Shown: piece by piece, positions 1-12,730 of the stretch | How positions within the stretch are numbered: the stretch's first letter is position 1 | Layout: every line of letters starts with the position of its first letter | NCBI RefSeq assembly: GCF_021018805.1 | Contig: NC_086259.1 | Location: forward strand, 8,448,501-8,512,500 | Length of the DNA stretch: 64,000 bases | Source: Prinia subflava | Lineage: Eukaryota; Chordata; Aves; Passeriformes; Cisticolidae | Reading direction: 5' to 3' | Program-made: the position numbers and the translations under genes | The notes under the pieces: model-generated | The model's input: the letters and a program-made list of their open reading frames with translations, nothing else | Told to the model about the DNA's origin: nothing | Database searches by the model: none

Positions 1-3000
1 GTATTATCCTTTTAAATGGTTTTTTAAATATCAAATTTTACTTCACTTAATTCTAATGGTTTGTTAGAAATGTTTTACTACTGTCACTGTTCAGTGTGTT
101 TAAGCACTATGAAAGATGTAAATGAGAGTTTTATGTAATACACATTTTTAGAATTCAGAGGATTTTATGGATTATTATTCATAACATCTGCCACTTATGG
201 AAAAAAGCCTTAAAATGCTCCTTTAATATACATTTAATGAATGAGATGCAATTTTATATTAAATAAGGTTTATTTTGTTTTAGAAGTTGTGTTTGTGGGA
301 AAGATCTGTTTGCTCTATAACCTCTTAGGTCTGAGGCTTACAGCTTGGCTATGAAAATTTTCCTTATAAGGAATCTTGATATTTCTCAGCATATAATATA
401 TATGTCTTTTGTAAATGATGTAAGACTGGAAAAAGAATGCTGAATAGACATTTTAATATTAATGAATGCTTACTGGTAATTAAAATGGATTAGGTAGATC
501 TAGATCCTTCTCATTTTCCTGCTGTATAAAAGTGATTTTTATAAAATCATTTCTTAAGAAATAAAGCTTTGCTAGAATTTGAGAAAGCCACAAGAGAGAG
601 ATCTTGGAAGCTATTTTAAAGCCAGACATGTCAAGCTTAAGTCATCTTTTATTTTTGACTACAGGAAACCCCCATTGTTCAGTTTTGTGCTTGACATTGA
701 ACTGGGCAGGTGTGTCCACATAAGGTGCAACAGGGAGGATTTGCATGCTGGCTTGCTGAAGTGACAGAATTGTGCAAAATAACTGCAGTGGTCTGGCAAG
801 CTTCAGGAAGCAGGTGGATCTGAGGTACCTGTCTCCAAAATTACAATGCTGAAAATGCCTGCTTGCCTTCTGCCTAACCTGGGAGGAAAAGGCAGATTTT
901 TCCCTACACTGTTATTCACCATGCTCCTCCTTTGTTCATCATGACATGCCTAGAATTGCCCCAGTCTTGATGGATCTGAGTGGTACAGCCTATAAATGAA
1001 CAAAATTGGGATTCAGTTTTGTCTATATGTGACTATGGTGTGTGATGAATAGGAAAATTTGTATATGTGTGTTGGGTGGTATGAATTTACACACTAAAAA
1101 AGATGCTGATTCTGATTTTTACGGAATACAGAAAACAAATGAACAATAGTTCATTTTAGGAGGTTTAGAAAGTCCTGCTTATGTCAAATGTCCTTGTCAG
1201 TCACCTGGATGATACAGGTAAATAGACAGCAGGCCCAGTTGCAGATGATACTTAACAGGGCTGGGACATACCAAAATGCCTTTGCATCAGTGCAGAAGAA
1301 TCTGGAAAAACTTCAGAATCTGGCTGACATAAACCTAATAAACATGAAGAAAGTGAAGCACAAAGTTTTGTATAGATACAGATCAGGAACCTGTTGGCCA
1401 AGACACAGCCAACCCTGCTGGGAAGGATTTGGAGTGAGGCAAGACCGACAAGAGCTGCCAGTGCCCCCTGGCAGGAATAAGACAAATCCCAAACGGGGCT
1501 CCATTACCTGTGTGCTCCCTTCTGCTGAGGCTGCTCCTCGGACACTGCAGCCAGTTCAGGCCCTGCAGACGCAGAGGGAGGCTGACAAACTGCACTGGAT
1601 CCCGTGCAGGGTGGCCCAGACCGTGAGGGACACAGCAGCAGCCCTCAGGTTGAGTGAGGTGTGCTTGTTTAATCTGGCAAAGATTCTAACAACTGCCTGC
1701 AGCCACTTGAAAAGTAATTGCAAAGATGATGGAGTCAATCTCTTCTCCATGGATTACATACAAGGGACAATTTTCATGAATTGTGGCTTGGGATATTTGA
1801 ATAACATATAGAAATGATGGGAGTGTTCTTTCTATACTCTCATATCCCACAATCTTTTTTTTTAATACCTTTAACACCTCAACCAGTTTCAGTTGTCTTT
1901 AGCACAGAATGAGTTTAAACCAGGTGAAACTTCCATAGTAAATTATTCAGCTCCTCAGCTATCTCCTGTGATATCACTCTACTTAATTCTCATATGGGAG
2001 TATTCAGATTTTCTTTTTTTGCATCTAATTCATTTGAGTGAATTAGACATAAGGTATGTGCTTGGAATTCCCCGGGAAATGAATTTCAGTCAGTTTTCCT
2101 AATAGGTTTTAAGTAGATTCAAAGAGGGGTTTAGTTTATGAGTTAATAGCACATGCAGAGCATCTGCACTGACCTAGCAGACATTAACATCTCTGTCTGA
2201 AGTGTTTAAGTCAGTTGGGTCAATGATTACCTGATTAAAAATTCTCAGTAGTTTTTTACATAATAGACTATCATATTCAATCAAGTAAACCATACAAGAG
2301 TGTTTAGATTTGTAATTCAGCATGAGAAGAACTATTTTTCCTAGAATACAGTGGAGTAATGTGGGAAATAAAGCACTAATAGAATTGCCAGAATAATTTA
2401 CCATTGTATGACATGAAAGTGGCTTAAATCTCTGCTGGCAGATGAGCACACAGAGTAATGGTTCAAAGTGATCATTACTACTTAATCATGACACGTTCTG
2501 CTGGAAGAGCTGGTTATAATTCTTCAAAATGAGACATTTATATTTCCTCAACTCTTTCTCTTCTTCCTATCAATGGCATATATCAAATGACAAGGTTCAT
2601 ATTGAAATGAAATTTGTTCAAATCAGTTAGTGAATTAGTAGAAGAATGACCATAAAGCGGTTATTTAAACTTTACTCAAATAATGAAAAGCATCTCAAAT
2701 CACAGTTATCACTGTTATCATCACTGCTTTCAATATCAATAATAAATAATGTACTCCTTGTTTTTACTCAAATAATTTATATTTTATTTATATGTTTACA
2801 GGTGCAGTCAGGTAGCAGTCTCCAACACAGTTCCATATCCTAATTCTCATGTTTGGTTTTGTTGCATTACATTTGTATTTTTTTTTTTTGCCCATAAGTT
2901 GTGGAACACAACTTAATTGTTGCTATCTTTAGTTTACCAAATTAACCTTCTTCAGCAAAAACACCTGCAGAAGGAGTCCCTGGAAAGTATATGAAGCATT

Positions 3001-4555
3001 TCTTTAAACATTTTGAAACATTTGTGCGTAGTATATGAGAGGTAGTTTGAAAAACTCCACAGTAATCCATAAATTATTAAAAATTATGAAAAAAAATTTT
3101 TAAATTACTAGTATTTTGGCTGCCAGTTGATTCACACCCAAGGGCTGGTAGAAAAACAACACTTTCCAGGTGTTCTGAGTATATGCCTACTATATTATGC
3201 TTAATATATCTTCCTGGAATTATTTTGAATAGTGTGATCAAAATGTTTTTGTTTAAATTGCGTAAGTCATTATTTGACCAAGCCTGTTGTCTCGATTACT
3301 CAATAGTACCCCATTAATGAAACCCAAAGTTTGATGAAGATATTTAAGATAATTGTGCACCATTAGACTCCTCAGAGCTGTATCTCTTGTTATGTGTTCC
3401 TAAAGAACCAGCACTCTCTTACAAAGCCCAAAAATTATTATTGGACTTTTCTAGGTAATGAAAGTTATTGAGCCATTTTCAGCTAACGAAAAGCACTGAA
3501 AGATGAATCATTAGGATATTTAAATGTACTCATGTATGAAACTCCAGGGCTACTCAATGGTTTAAATTTAATTAATTTGGTTCTTGGTATTGATTAGTAA
3601 AGGTGATTTGCAAGAAAATTGTTGAATTGATGGATCACTCAATATTTTGGTTATAATGAGCATTGTCTTGTATTAAAAAGAGAGGGATGGTACTTAATGA
3701 CACCTTCCAAAGTAACTTTTGCCATGGAATTCTCAGTTGGATCATTGATCATTTTGTGACAGGGACTGTTTGAAATTCTGTGCCTCACAACGGGCCTTTC
3801 TCTGTAACAGCACTGAACCACATCATTTGAGAGGACACAAGTTGTTATTTTAACATCTACATGTAAGATGGAAACAGTGAATACAGTTTTTAATTCACAC
3901 AGATGCTTTTTATAGTTTGTTCTATATTACAGTTAAGATAGAAATAATTTAATCAATCCAAAGATCAGATGATCTAGAAAAAAAGACTCATTTGTGCTTT
4001 TACAAAAACTGCAGAGAAAAAGATTTGGAATTGTAGAACAGAGAAAGACAATTATTCTGGCAATATCAGTCTATGATGAGACCATGCACAAGGGACAGAG
4101 GTACACTCAGCATGAGCTAAGGGTTACTAGAAATAAGCCTTTAGTGTGAAATTCAGTCCTGCACTAAGTACCAACACAGACATTTCACACGAACCAATTA
4201 AGGACCATTTAAGACTGTTTCATTAAGTATCTCTTAAATGTAGAACTTGACTAGGTCCCATCAGTCAAATATTCACTTAAAGGTGGCCAATAAAGATAGC
4301 AGGAAAGGTTTTCTTCTAAATTACCTTCTGACCAGGAAAAATCTTGCTGAGAAGCTCAAAACCAATCCATAGTAACAGAAGGTTAAGAGGTATTCTGTGC
4401 TTTCACAAGTCCCTAGCTTATTTGTAATTAGGAGATGCACTGAATTTTGCCCTGCAAGGCTGCAATTCCTCATAGAACAGCTTGTGAATTAGTAAGAAAG
4501 AGTACTAATTGTTTGTGTGATCATTAATTAGCCATCCTGCCTTTCCATATCATCA
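1..4555. other. AT-rich intergenic sequence
   Basis: No exon, RNA gene or recognisable transposon is supported. Reading frames are short apart from one at 1188-1811, treated separately. The block at 1360-1660 is GC-richer than its surroundings but matches nothing I recognise. Confidence 0.6.
1188..1811 (+). other. Unrecognised 207-codon open reading frame, doubtful
   Basis: This is the longest open frame in the desert outside tandem repeats. It starts MSLSVTWMIQ. Residues about 15-60 (from QAQLQ to KKVKHK) look mildly helical, and the rest has no domain I recognise. There is no signal peptide, no splice-site context and no CpG promoter. Several overlapping antisense frames share the GC-richer core, which points to low stop density by chance. 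It could be an eroded transposon or pseudogene fragment, but I would not call it a gene. Confidence 0.12.
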
Positions 4556-4740
4556 TTTAACTCCATTAAGCTTAATGTTTGTACATATACTGTATTAATG
4601 ATCTTGCATACAGCTAGCAGTGGAATACATAGTGATTAGTGAAGCAATAATCACATACAGCATTATAAATTTCATCAGCAGTAATGCTAATTCCATAAAT
4701 TAGCAGCATTATTATAGAAACTGGATCACAACTGGAAATG
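4556..4740. promoter_or_regulatory. Candidate conserved non-coding element with paired TAATT sites
   Basis: A non-repetitive AT-rich block. The inverted pair GCTAATT (4686-4692) and AATTAGC (4698-4704) makes a palindromic paired homeodomain-like site, with more TAAT/ATTA cores on either side. Enhancer function is inferred from texture only. Confidence 0.3.
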
Positions 4741-4855
4741 TATTTTTAGAGATTATAAATTATTACTAGACAAAATTAGTTCCAGAGGAACAAAACCCCA
4801 GGAAAACAGCATTGTGTCTTTGTGGGGTACTCTTTAACTAACAAAGAAACAGGGG

Positions 4856-4955
4856 AAAAAAAATAAAAACATTCCCCCCCTCCAAAAAAACCCCCAACCA
4901 ACAAAAAAACCCCCACACTAAAAAACAGTAAAGAAAAAAATCAACAAAAAACCTG
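4856..4955. repeat. A/C-rich low-complexity tract
   Basis: Runs of A interrupted by runs of C, without a fixed period. It may be a degenerate poly(A) tail of an old retroelement, but no element body is visible beside it. Confidence 0.6.
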
Positions 4956-7900
4956 AGTTTCTAGTGAGAACAGTATGACATCTAGAATTCTGCAAGTTCA
5001 CATTTATTTTATTCTTCTTTCATGACATCCTCATGATATGACAGTGATAATTTTCAAGAGCTGTGTTTCTATTTTTTATGAGTTACTCAAAATTTTGGCC
5101 AAGACAACTGATGCATGCACTGTCTGCGAACACTCATATAAAGGTGACAGGGCCTGTGAGATGTACAGTAAGATTTACACACAGACCCTCTCAAAGACTA
5201 TAAAGATTTAGAAGTTACAAAGTGACTCTGGATCATTTACCACTTCATACCATGGAGATTCTCATCCAAAAATGTTTTTTTTGGTGGGAAGAGTAGGAAG
5301 TAGGAGGAACAGAATACAGTGGTGGGGGTATATTCTGCCTTTTGCAGTTCAATGCAATAAATGCATCATGACATTAAGGAGCAATGAATTTAGAACAAAT
5401 GAAAGAATTTTTTTTTATGTAGAAAATAATTAGCCCATGGAAATTTCCATGTCAGATAACCTGTCTGTATGCAATGGGGCTGGGTAACGTTTTTCAGACT
5501 AAAGTCTATTTGTGGCTGTGATAATGCAGATGATCAAATCTCATGTGTCAGAGAAATATCATGGAAAGGGAACACTCCTTTCTTTTTCTTACTGTCAGTT
5601 CAAACTCAGATATTTTATGGGTATATAAAGTAGACACATAAAGTATGAGAGGAGCTGTAGAACAGAAGATGGACCCATTATGACAAATTCTCTATTGCTT
5701 GCTCTGTGAATACCCAGTCCAGAATACCCACTGTTGCCAGACTGCAGAAAATATTTTGATTGTAAGAGTTAGCATGGACAAGCAAAGGTGATAAATGTTA
5801 GGGCTAAAATAAAACTATGGAGCAGAACTAAGTGACCCAATAACAATATCTTACAACTTTGTTATTCATGACACCTGATTTATACTGCTGTAGTTCCCAC
5901 AGATTTCAATGGTTCTTTGTGATTTACATTACTAAAAATGACAGTGAGATCAATTCTTGCACAAAAAGGCATTTTCAGCAGAGATTTTTCTGTCTCAGTG
6001 CTATATTGCACAGGTTTAAGCATTATTTTCTCTTTTGTCGCTTTTTGGTCAAGACATATTCTCTGTAAAAGGTTTGGGAAGAGTTGTGTCACATTAATAC
6101 TTTCTAACTGAAGGCATCATTTGCCAGAGCCGATATTCAGTGTCACACTCCTTAAAAGAATTGCTCTTGGCCACACAGCCTAATGGTGTTACAAATCCTG
6201 TCACAATATCAATAGTGAAGTGGGAAGAGAGTTAGAAATATTAGGATGGTGCTCCATAGTCATACAGCTAGCAAAGAATAATCTGACTCTTCTCTTGTTC
6301 ATACCAATGAAATGTTGTCAGTCTCAGCTATCCTGATTTTTAGCCTGTTTGGGAGACCACTGGAATCAATCTTCACCTGTCCAAGGGGAACAATGACTTC
6401 CAATTTAAGTGCTCCACAGTGTTCTAAATAAGAAACTTGAACTTGGTGTGTAAATGGGTCAGTATCATAATTGTTGTTTCCAATTTAACAAGGAATTAAA
6501 TCACCTTAGCAAAATATTATTTTGGATAAATTGTAAAGCAAGACCATATAATCCAGCAGACTCCATATGGAATTTTCTACATCTAGTACAATTTGTCAAA
6601 AAGCCACTTAAGAAAACATTAAAGCAGTGTGAAACTGCTGACTGTAGTCTGTCACTCACAAAGCCCCACCAGAAAATTGTATAAATCACAACAGAATAAA
6701 ATATTTACTTGGTTCTTTCTGCACATTTCTGAACACTAAGAGAATTTCCAAGAGAACAATATTCCAGAAAGTTTACAGAATTTCTTACAATTCTCTGAAT
6801 GCATTCAGAAGGTGTGTATACCGTTACAGATGAAAATCTCATAATCATAGTAAAACCAAATTTATTCAGTATAACAAACTTTATTATGCATGTCAGAAGA
6901 ATGTTTAGTGATTTTGATGTATTATTTTATATAATTAGTTTGACTTTAATTTTAAGTCTTAAAAACAGTGCCAGGTCTTTGTAAGAATAATTGCCTGTTA
7001 TTATCCATTCTGATGCCACTTTGATAGGTCAAGGATTTCTATGCATTGCTGGTATTGCAAAGTCAGTAGGAACAAGTAAGAATACCTAAAATGAAAGAAA
7101 CCTTAATGTATTCAAACCATTCAGTTTCTGATTTTTTAAATCAATTTAAGTAAACTGTTTTAAATGTTTACCAGGGGAAAAAAGTAAAAGCATTGATGAA
7201 CTCAACCCTTACAAAACTGTTGGATTGTGCAGATGCAATTGGTTTTCCTTCTGTAAAACCATTAGAAAAGTTAGTGGCTCCCTAAAGTATATTTAAATAT
7301 TCTTTGATGAATTTTCTTGTGTCATGCTTGATTGTGCATGTGTCACACAACTCCAAAGAATGTGTACAGTGGGAGCAATCACTTCTCCTATATAACTGTA
7401 ATATGGTTTCATCTATAACATGAATAATTTACATACATTGGATCTGAGCAGGGACAACCATAATTAATGCAGTCCTTCAGTGAAAAGATTCCTGTCAATC
7501 ATCTGCACCCGGGCAGATTGTTATCTACAAAGCAAGAATCCAGTCTGCATGTAAGGACAAGACCGTGTCTTTTGTTGGTGTAGTGTGCTCAAGTGAATCA
7601 GGAAGATTCAAAACAATTCAAGTATTTTTGTATTTTGAAACACCCTAATTTTTATGTGCCCATATCTCAACCAGTCCTTAAGTCAGGAAGCAATAGAGCC
7701 TTGTATGGAGTTTAGAGAACGTTCCTGCCAAGGCTGGGCAGCATTCCTGGCAGTGAGAGTTGCTCATTACAGTTCGCCTGGTGTCACTGCTACTCCCTTA
7801 CAAGCATCCTTCCTCCTAAGAGCCTTCACAAGATTTTCAATTTTGTGTCTTTCTTCCTTCCCCCACCACCATGTGTTATGTCAGCACTGCAAGCCTGGTT

Positions 7901-9689
7901 AGCAGCCCACAGAACCAGCATTTCTGCATCCTCTTGATTTTAGGCATCTGGAAAAGAAAGGAATTTTACCTGTTCATTAAAGGGTATACAAAGGAAAATC
8001 AATAATCTTCACCAGTTACTATTTTATGTTTGATTTGTGGCCTGTGTGTATGGAAGTGATAATTATTGCTTGCTTTTACATGAGGGTTGGGATTCTGGCA
8101 TCCTTGGGCTTTGCTCTCCAGACTGGAGCGGGCACAGGCCATTTCCCCCAGGCTGCAGTCTCTGCTGTGCTCTGCAGTTTTTCAGTCTCCTCCATCCCAC
8201 CATTATCTCCTGTGCTCTCTCCTGCCCTCAGTCCAGTCTCATTTTGTTCAGCTGTCCATGATCCACAGGCTTCTCTTGCAGCATCCCACTGACCCCTCAG
8301 CCCCTCTCTGTCCCGTGTTCCACTGCCCAGTTCCAGTTCCTCTCCATTCCTTCTTTAGTGTCTTGGCAGCCACTTCTCCCAGTGTCTCTCTGGAATCAAA
8401 TGGGACAGGTTTCATTCTGCTCCTGGAAACAGCTGAACTTTCAGAAATGTTTTACATTGTTTTCCTGATGTTTTCTAAAATCAGCTGAGAATCTTGGAAA
8501 TTTCCTAGAGGCTCTCAATCTAAATACATCCTTTTTTATAAAGCTATGAGCAATTGAGCATATGAATTTATAACTTTAATATTCACAAACCTTAACATTA
8601 GACAATCTTTTAGCCTTGCCATTTTCAGCTGTGCCAAATAACATTTTTGACTCATTGTGTCTTGTTATGCTGTTAATTGACAATATGTGATTTCACTGAA
8701 ATAGCCAGTTCTTGCTATCATGAAAATTAGTGAAAACACCACTGCTAGCTTTTTTTTTGCTGTGTTTTAAAAATATTCAAGTAGATCATTGATATCAACG
8801 TATAGGTGTTGTATCTCTAAACAACATTGGGTAGACAAAATGTGTGACTGGAGGACTGAGCAGAAATAGCACTTTTTATTACTACAAATACATCTTTTTT
8901 CTTTAAAAACAGGAGGGGAGAAGTAGGTTTTTTGATGCTAATTCCATTTTTAATTAATTTTTAGGGCCATTTAACATAACTAGAAAGTTTGAAGATTGAA
9001 GTTTCATGTTGACACTGTACATTACGATTTAATGACCTAGACTTATTTACACATAAATAAGTTTTTTAATGGTCTAATTAACAAAATGCATCAGTTTGCC
9101 TCTTTAAATTAAGTGACTCTAAGGTAGTATCTTTTAGTAATTTCAAATGTTTAATAAAAGATGAAAGTCTCCCATTATTTTAAGTGAGTACTTTCCTAAC
9201 AAACCATTTCATCGCAACATGCTACTGCTGCTTCAAAATATTGGACTTTACATTCAGACTAAATTTTAAAATAGAATCAATTATTTCAATTTAAAATTCA
9301 GGGGAATTTTATATTTTGGGTAGAAAAAGAAAATTAAACGAACTAATTAATTTACATCTTGATAAACTCCTGTATGAGTTTACTCCTGGCTCCACAAGAA
9401 CTGCTCTTTTTAGAAGAGAATTCTGTTTTCCCATTGAAGTGCAAAAGGTCCACTGAGTGAACTGGGAAATGTGTCTTCTCAGCACTAAGAATGTTCTCTG
9501 TTTCCCTCAGCTGCTCAGTCAGACTTGATCCACAGTGGATTAAGTCCAGTTCTAGGAGTTTGGTTTTATTAGGAGACTTAATTATGACATACTTTTGATT
9601 TTTAAACATGCTTTCCAGCTGTGTTATGTAGAAATCAATTTACATCAGAAAGAGACAACGTATTAATTTTTTGCATTTATTATCTCTTG
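4956..9689. other. AT-rich intergenic sequence
   Basis: No coding or RNA gene is supported. A faint resemblance to an old SINE (CATACAGCTAGCAAAG near 6259-6274, followed by ATCTGACTC) is too weak to call. A pyrimidine-rich patch at 8100-8400 opens overlapping frames in several phases and is not coding. Confidence 0.55.
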
Positions 9690-9850
9690 TCTGGAGGCTT
9701 CCAAGTACCTTGTAGAGATAAATTCCCCCTTTTTAAAGAGCAGGAAGGTAGGATATAGAATGAATCAAGACTTGCCCAAGATCACAGAGGAAACTGAGCA
9801 ATAGATCTCTTCACTCTCAGCTAATTCTTCATATCGTGACTCAGGCCAAC
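9690..9850 (+). repeat. Probable ancient MIR-like SINE relic
   Basis: The string CTTGCCCAAGATCACAGAGG (9773-9792), followed by AAACTGAGCAATAG, resembles the conserved core of MIR-type SINEs (a GACTTGCCCAAGGTCACAC-like motif). The resemblance is by memory of the consensus; the relic is highly diverged and its ends are approximate. Confidence 0.4.
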
Positions 9851-10970
9851 ATTTCTGACGTGCAATAGTAACTTAAATAAGGGGCAAACTTCAGGTACAA
9901 GAGGACCCCCACTGGCTTCCAGAGGGCTGCTTGTATGAATGAAGTTGAGCATTCAGGGAAGGTATTTGCAGGATTAAGGCTCTACATATGGTGGAGAATC
10001 GAGCTTTATATATACTTTAAATAGATTCCAAATCCTTTGTGCTTTCCATTGTCCTGTGTTGTCTCTCACTCTGAAATAGGGCATATCAGACAGCCAGGAG
10101 AACGGAGCAGACGACTGGAAGGGAGAAGGCTGTTTCCTATGAATTAAAAAATCTAAAGGCTGACCCCCCAAATCATACGCTTCAGTTTCAATAACTTCCA
10201 TGGCTTTGATATCGGTGCTGTGATTCTATTTTGGTTTGTCTTCTGGTTTTTGAACTCCTGGGGTTGGCTACACTGACATCATCTCTAAATTTGGTGGGGA
10301 GAGAAAAAGGCAAGCATTGTTAGGGTGAAGGAGCTGGCACAGCAGCAGCTGCTGATTTGCTCAGTCAACACAGTCTATTTTATCACACGGCTTGAGATCG
10401 AAGGTTTCTCAACTATATTTTTAGCACCTTAAGTAAAAGCTTGTTTGTTTTTTGACTGAGGTGATTATACCCTTGATGAGGCGCTACTGCTTGTTCGGCA
10501 AAATAATAAAGACTGTTAATCTTATGATAGACTCAGGGGTAAAAACAAGCATCACTCAAACCTTTAGTATATTACATTCATAGTCAGAATGTCCAGAAAG
10601 AGACCTGCATCTTTTAAATCATTATTATCTCTGCTTTACTGTGCATTGCATTGCTTCCAAAAGACAAGAAATAAGTTACCAGTCTCCTGTTAGTGCTGGG
10701 GAACTATGCAATTTAAGTAAATAACAACACAGAACATCATCAAGATCAGAACAGGGGATATGTCTGTTTACGAGCTGTACCTCAGGAATATTTTTAGTCT
10801 GTATCCCTTAGAGAAAGGATTTGCAACAAGAAACTCAGTATTGTTCAGGGAGTTCGCTGTCACCTGAATAGCCCCTGAACTGGAGACCATGGAGTGCTGC
10901 AGACCATAATGAATCATTCAGCTTTCTGTCTGTGGTGGGTCAGTGGTGTGGTGACAGAGCAGTGACAGAG
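9851..10970. other. Intergenic sequence
   Basis: Mixed-composition single-copy sequence leading to the first minisatellite. No gene or recognised element is seen. The minus-strand 75-codon frame at 9974-10201 has no recognisable content. Confidence 0.5.
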
Positions 10971-12156
10971 CCTGTGAGCCTGTGAGCCCGTGAGCCCGGG
11001 CAGCCTGTGAGCCTGTGAGCCTGTGAGCCTGTGAGCCTGTGAGCCCGGGCAGCCTGTGAGCCTGTGAGCCCGTGAGCCCGGGCAGCCTGTGAGCCCGTGA
11101 GCCCGGGCAGCCTGTGAGCCTGTGAGCCCGGGCAGCCTGTGAGCCTGTGAGCCCGGGCAGCCTGTGAGCCCGGGCAGCCTGTGAGCCCGTGAGCCCGGGC
11201 AGCCTGTGAGCCCGGGCAGCCTGTGAGCCTGTGAGCCCGGGCAGCCTGTGAGCCCGTGAGCCCGGGCAGCCTGTGAGCCCGTGAGCCCGGGCAGCCTGTG
11301 AGCCCGGGCAGCCTGTGAGCCTGTGAGCCCGGGCAGCCTGTGAGCCCGTGAGCCCGGGCAGCCTGTGAGCCCGTGAGCCTGTGAGCCCGTGAGCCCGGGC
11401 AGCCTGTGAGCCTGTGAGCCCGGGCAGCCTGTGAGCCTGTGAGCCCGGACAGCCTGTGAGCCTGTGAGCCCAGGCAGCCTGTGAGCCTGTGAGCCCGGAC
11501 AGCCTGTGAGCCTGTGAGCCCAGGCAGCCTGTGAGCCTGTGAGCCCGGACAGCCTGTGAGCCCGGGCAGCCTGTGAGCCTGTGAGCCCGGGCAGCCTGTG
11601 AGCCTGTGAGCCCAGGCAGCCTGTGAGCCTGTGAGCCCGGACAGCCTGTGAGCCTGTGAGCCCAGGCAGCCTGTGAGCCTGTGAGCCCGGACAGCCTGTG
11701 AGCCCGGGCAGCCTGTGAGCCTGTGAGCCCGGACAGCCTGTGAGCCCGGGCAGCCTGTGAGCCTGTGAGCCCGGGCAGCCTGTGAGCCTGTGAGCCTGTG
11801 AGCCCAGGCAGCCTGTGAGCCTGTGAGCCCGGACAGCCTGTGAGCCCGGGCAGCCTGTGAGCCATGGCAGCCTGTGAGCCCGGGCAGCCTGTGAGCCTGT
11901 GAGCCCGGGCAGCCTGTGAGCCTGTGAGCCCGGGCAGCCTGTGAGCCCGGGCAGCCTGTGAGCCCGGGCAGCCTGTGAGCCTGTGAGCCCGGGCAGCCTG
12001 TGAGCCTGTGAGCCTGTGAGCCCGGGCAGCCTGTGAGCCCGGGCAGCCTGTGAGCCCGGGCAGCCTGTGAGCCTGTGAGCCCGGGCAGCCTGTGAGCCCG
12101 GGCAGCCTGTGAGCCTGTGAGCCCGGGCAGCCTGTGAGCCTGTGAGCCTGTGAGCC
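10971..12156. repeat. Minisatellite of mixed 8-bp and 17-bp units, about 1.2 kb
   Basis: Units GAGCCTGT or GAGCCCGT (8 bp) alternate with GAGCCCGGGCAGCCTGT (17 bp). Unit variants carry CCCGGACAG or CCCAGGCAG. Between about 11444 and 11700 these variants alternate every 25 bp, giving a 50-bp higher-order repeat. A single odd unit with CCATGGCAG lies near 11862. Neither the units nor the 25-bp composite are multiples of three and the antisense strand lacks stops, so two overlapping antisense frames (10914-12266 and 10918-11865) read the same AHRLTGSQ-like peptide. They are artefacts. Confidence 0.95.
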
Positions 12157-12599
12157 CTGTCCCAGTGCAGCAGGGCTCTGCTCACACAGCAGGGGTCAGG
12201 GCAGGCACAGCGACAGCACCCGGCTCTGCCTGGGCTCATCCCCCACTGGGGGCAGTGGGACCACACTGCAGCTCTGCCTGTAGTGCCAGGAATTTGGAAA
12301 TATCACTACAATTCTGCATTGTGTTACGCACACAGGCACCTGGTGACAGGGGAACAGAGAGGGGAAATCCTGGCTCCCAGTAGAGTCCATAGCAGTTCTC
12401 ATGTTACTGCAGCTGGTTCAGGATTATACCCCTCAATGCTTTTACCAGCCTGGGGTTTCCCACCTCCATATGGGTTCATCCCATAGCTGCGATCATCACA
12501 TCCTATTCATTGCAATCCTTATTCTTCATCCAAGTTGTTTTGCAGCTGTTGTAAACAGAAGAATAAAAGGTAAATCTCTGGCACTGTCTTGTCTGTTTA

Positions 12600-12730
12600 G
12601 ATAGAAAGGTCTTTAGGAACAAGGACTGCCTTTTACTGTCTGTTGCTATAGTGCCTAGCACAACAGGGGCCTGGGTCCTCACTGGAATCAGTGCAGGATC
12701 CTCATTGTAGGAATAAATGTTCCTGAGGAG
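12600..12730 (+). repeat. Probable 3' tail of an ancient amniote SINE/LINE
   Basis: The stretch from about 12611 (GGTCTTTAGGAACAAGGACT) through TAGTGCCTAGCACAACAGG to AGGAATAAATGTTC resembles the widespread GGACTG...GTGCCTAGCACAATGGGG...AATAAAT tail of ancient interspersed repeats of the L2/MIR/CR1 kind. The family name and ends are uncertain. Confidence 0.5.

Noticed and set aside
6230..6300. Third MIR-like relic
   Set aside because: Only a short ACAGCTAG-type match to the remembered consensus; too weak to annotate.
8026..8488. Three overlapping plus-strand frames up to 133 residues
   Set aside because: A pyrimidine-rich patch opens several phases at once; no recognisable protein.
10971..12156. 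CRISPR-like repeat organisation
   Set aside because: The repeats are directly tandem without unique spacers, and the genome is vertebrate.
10914..12266. 450-residue minus-strand reading frame (and an overlapping 315-residue frame)
   Set aside because: It is entirely minisatellite. Two frames read the same repetitive peptide because the unit is not a multiple of three and lacks stops.
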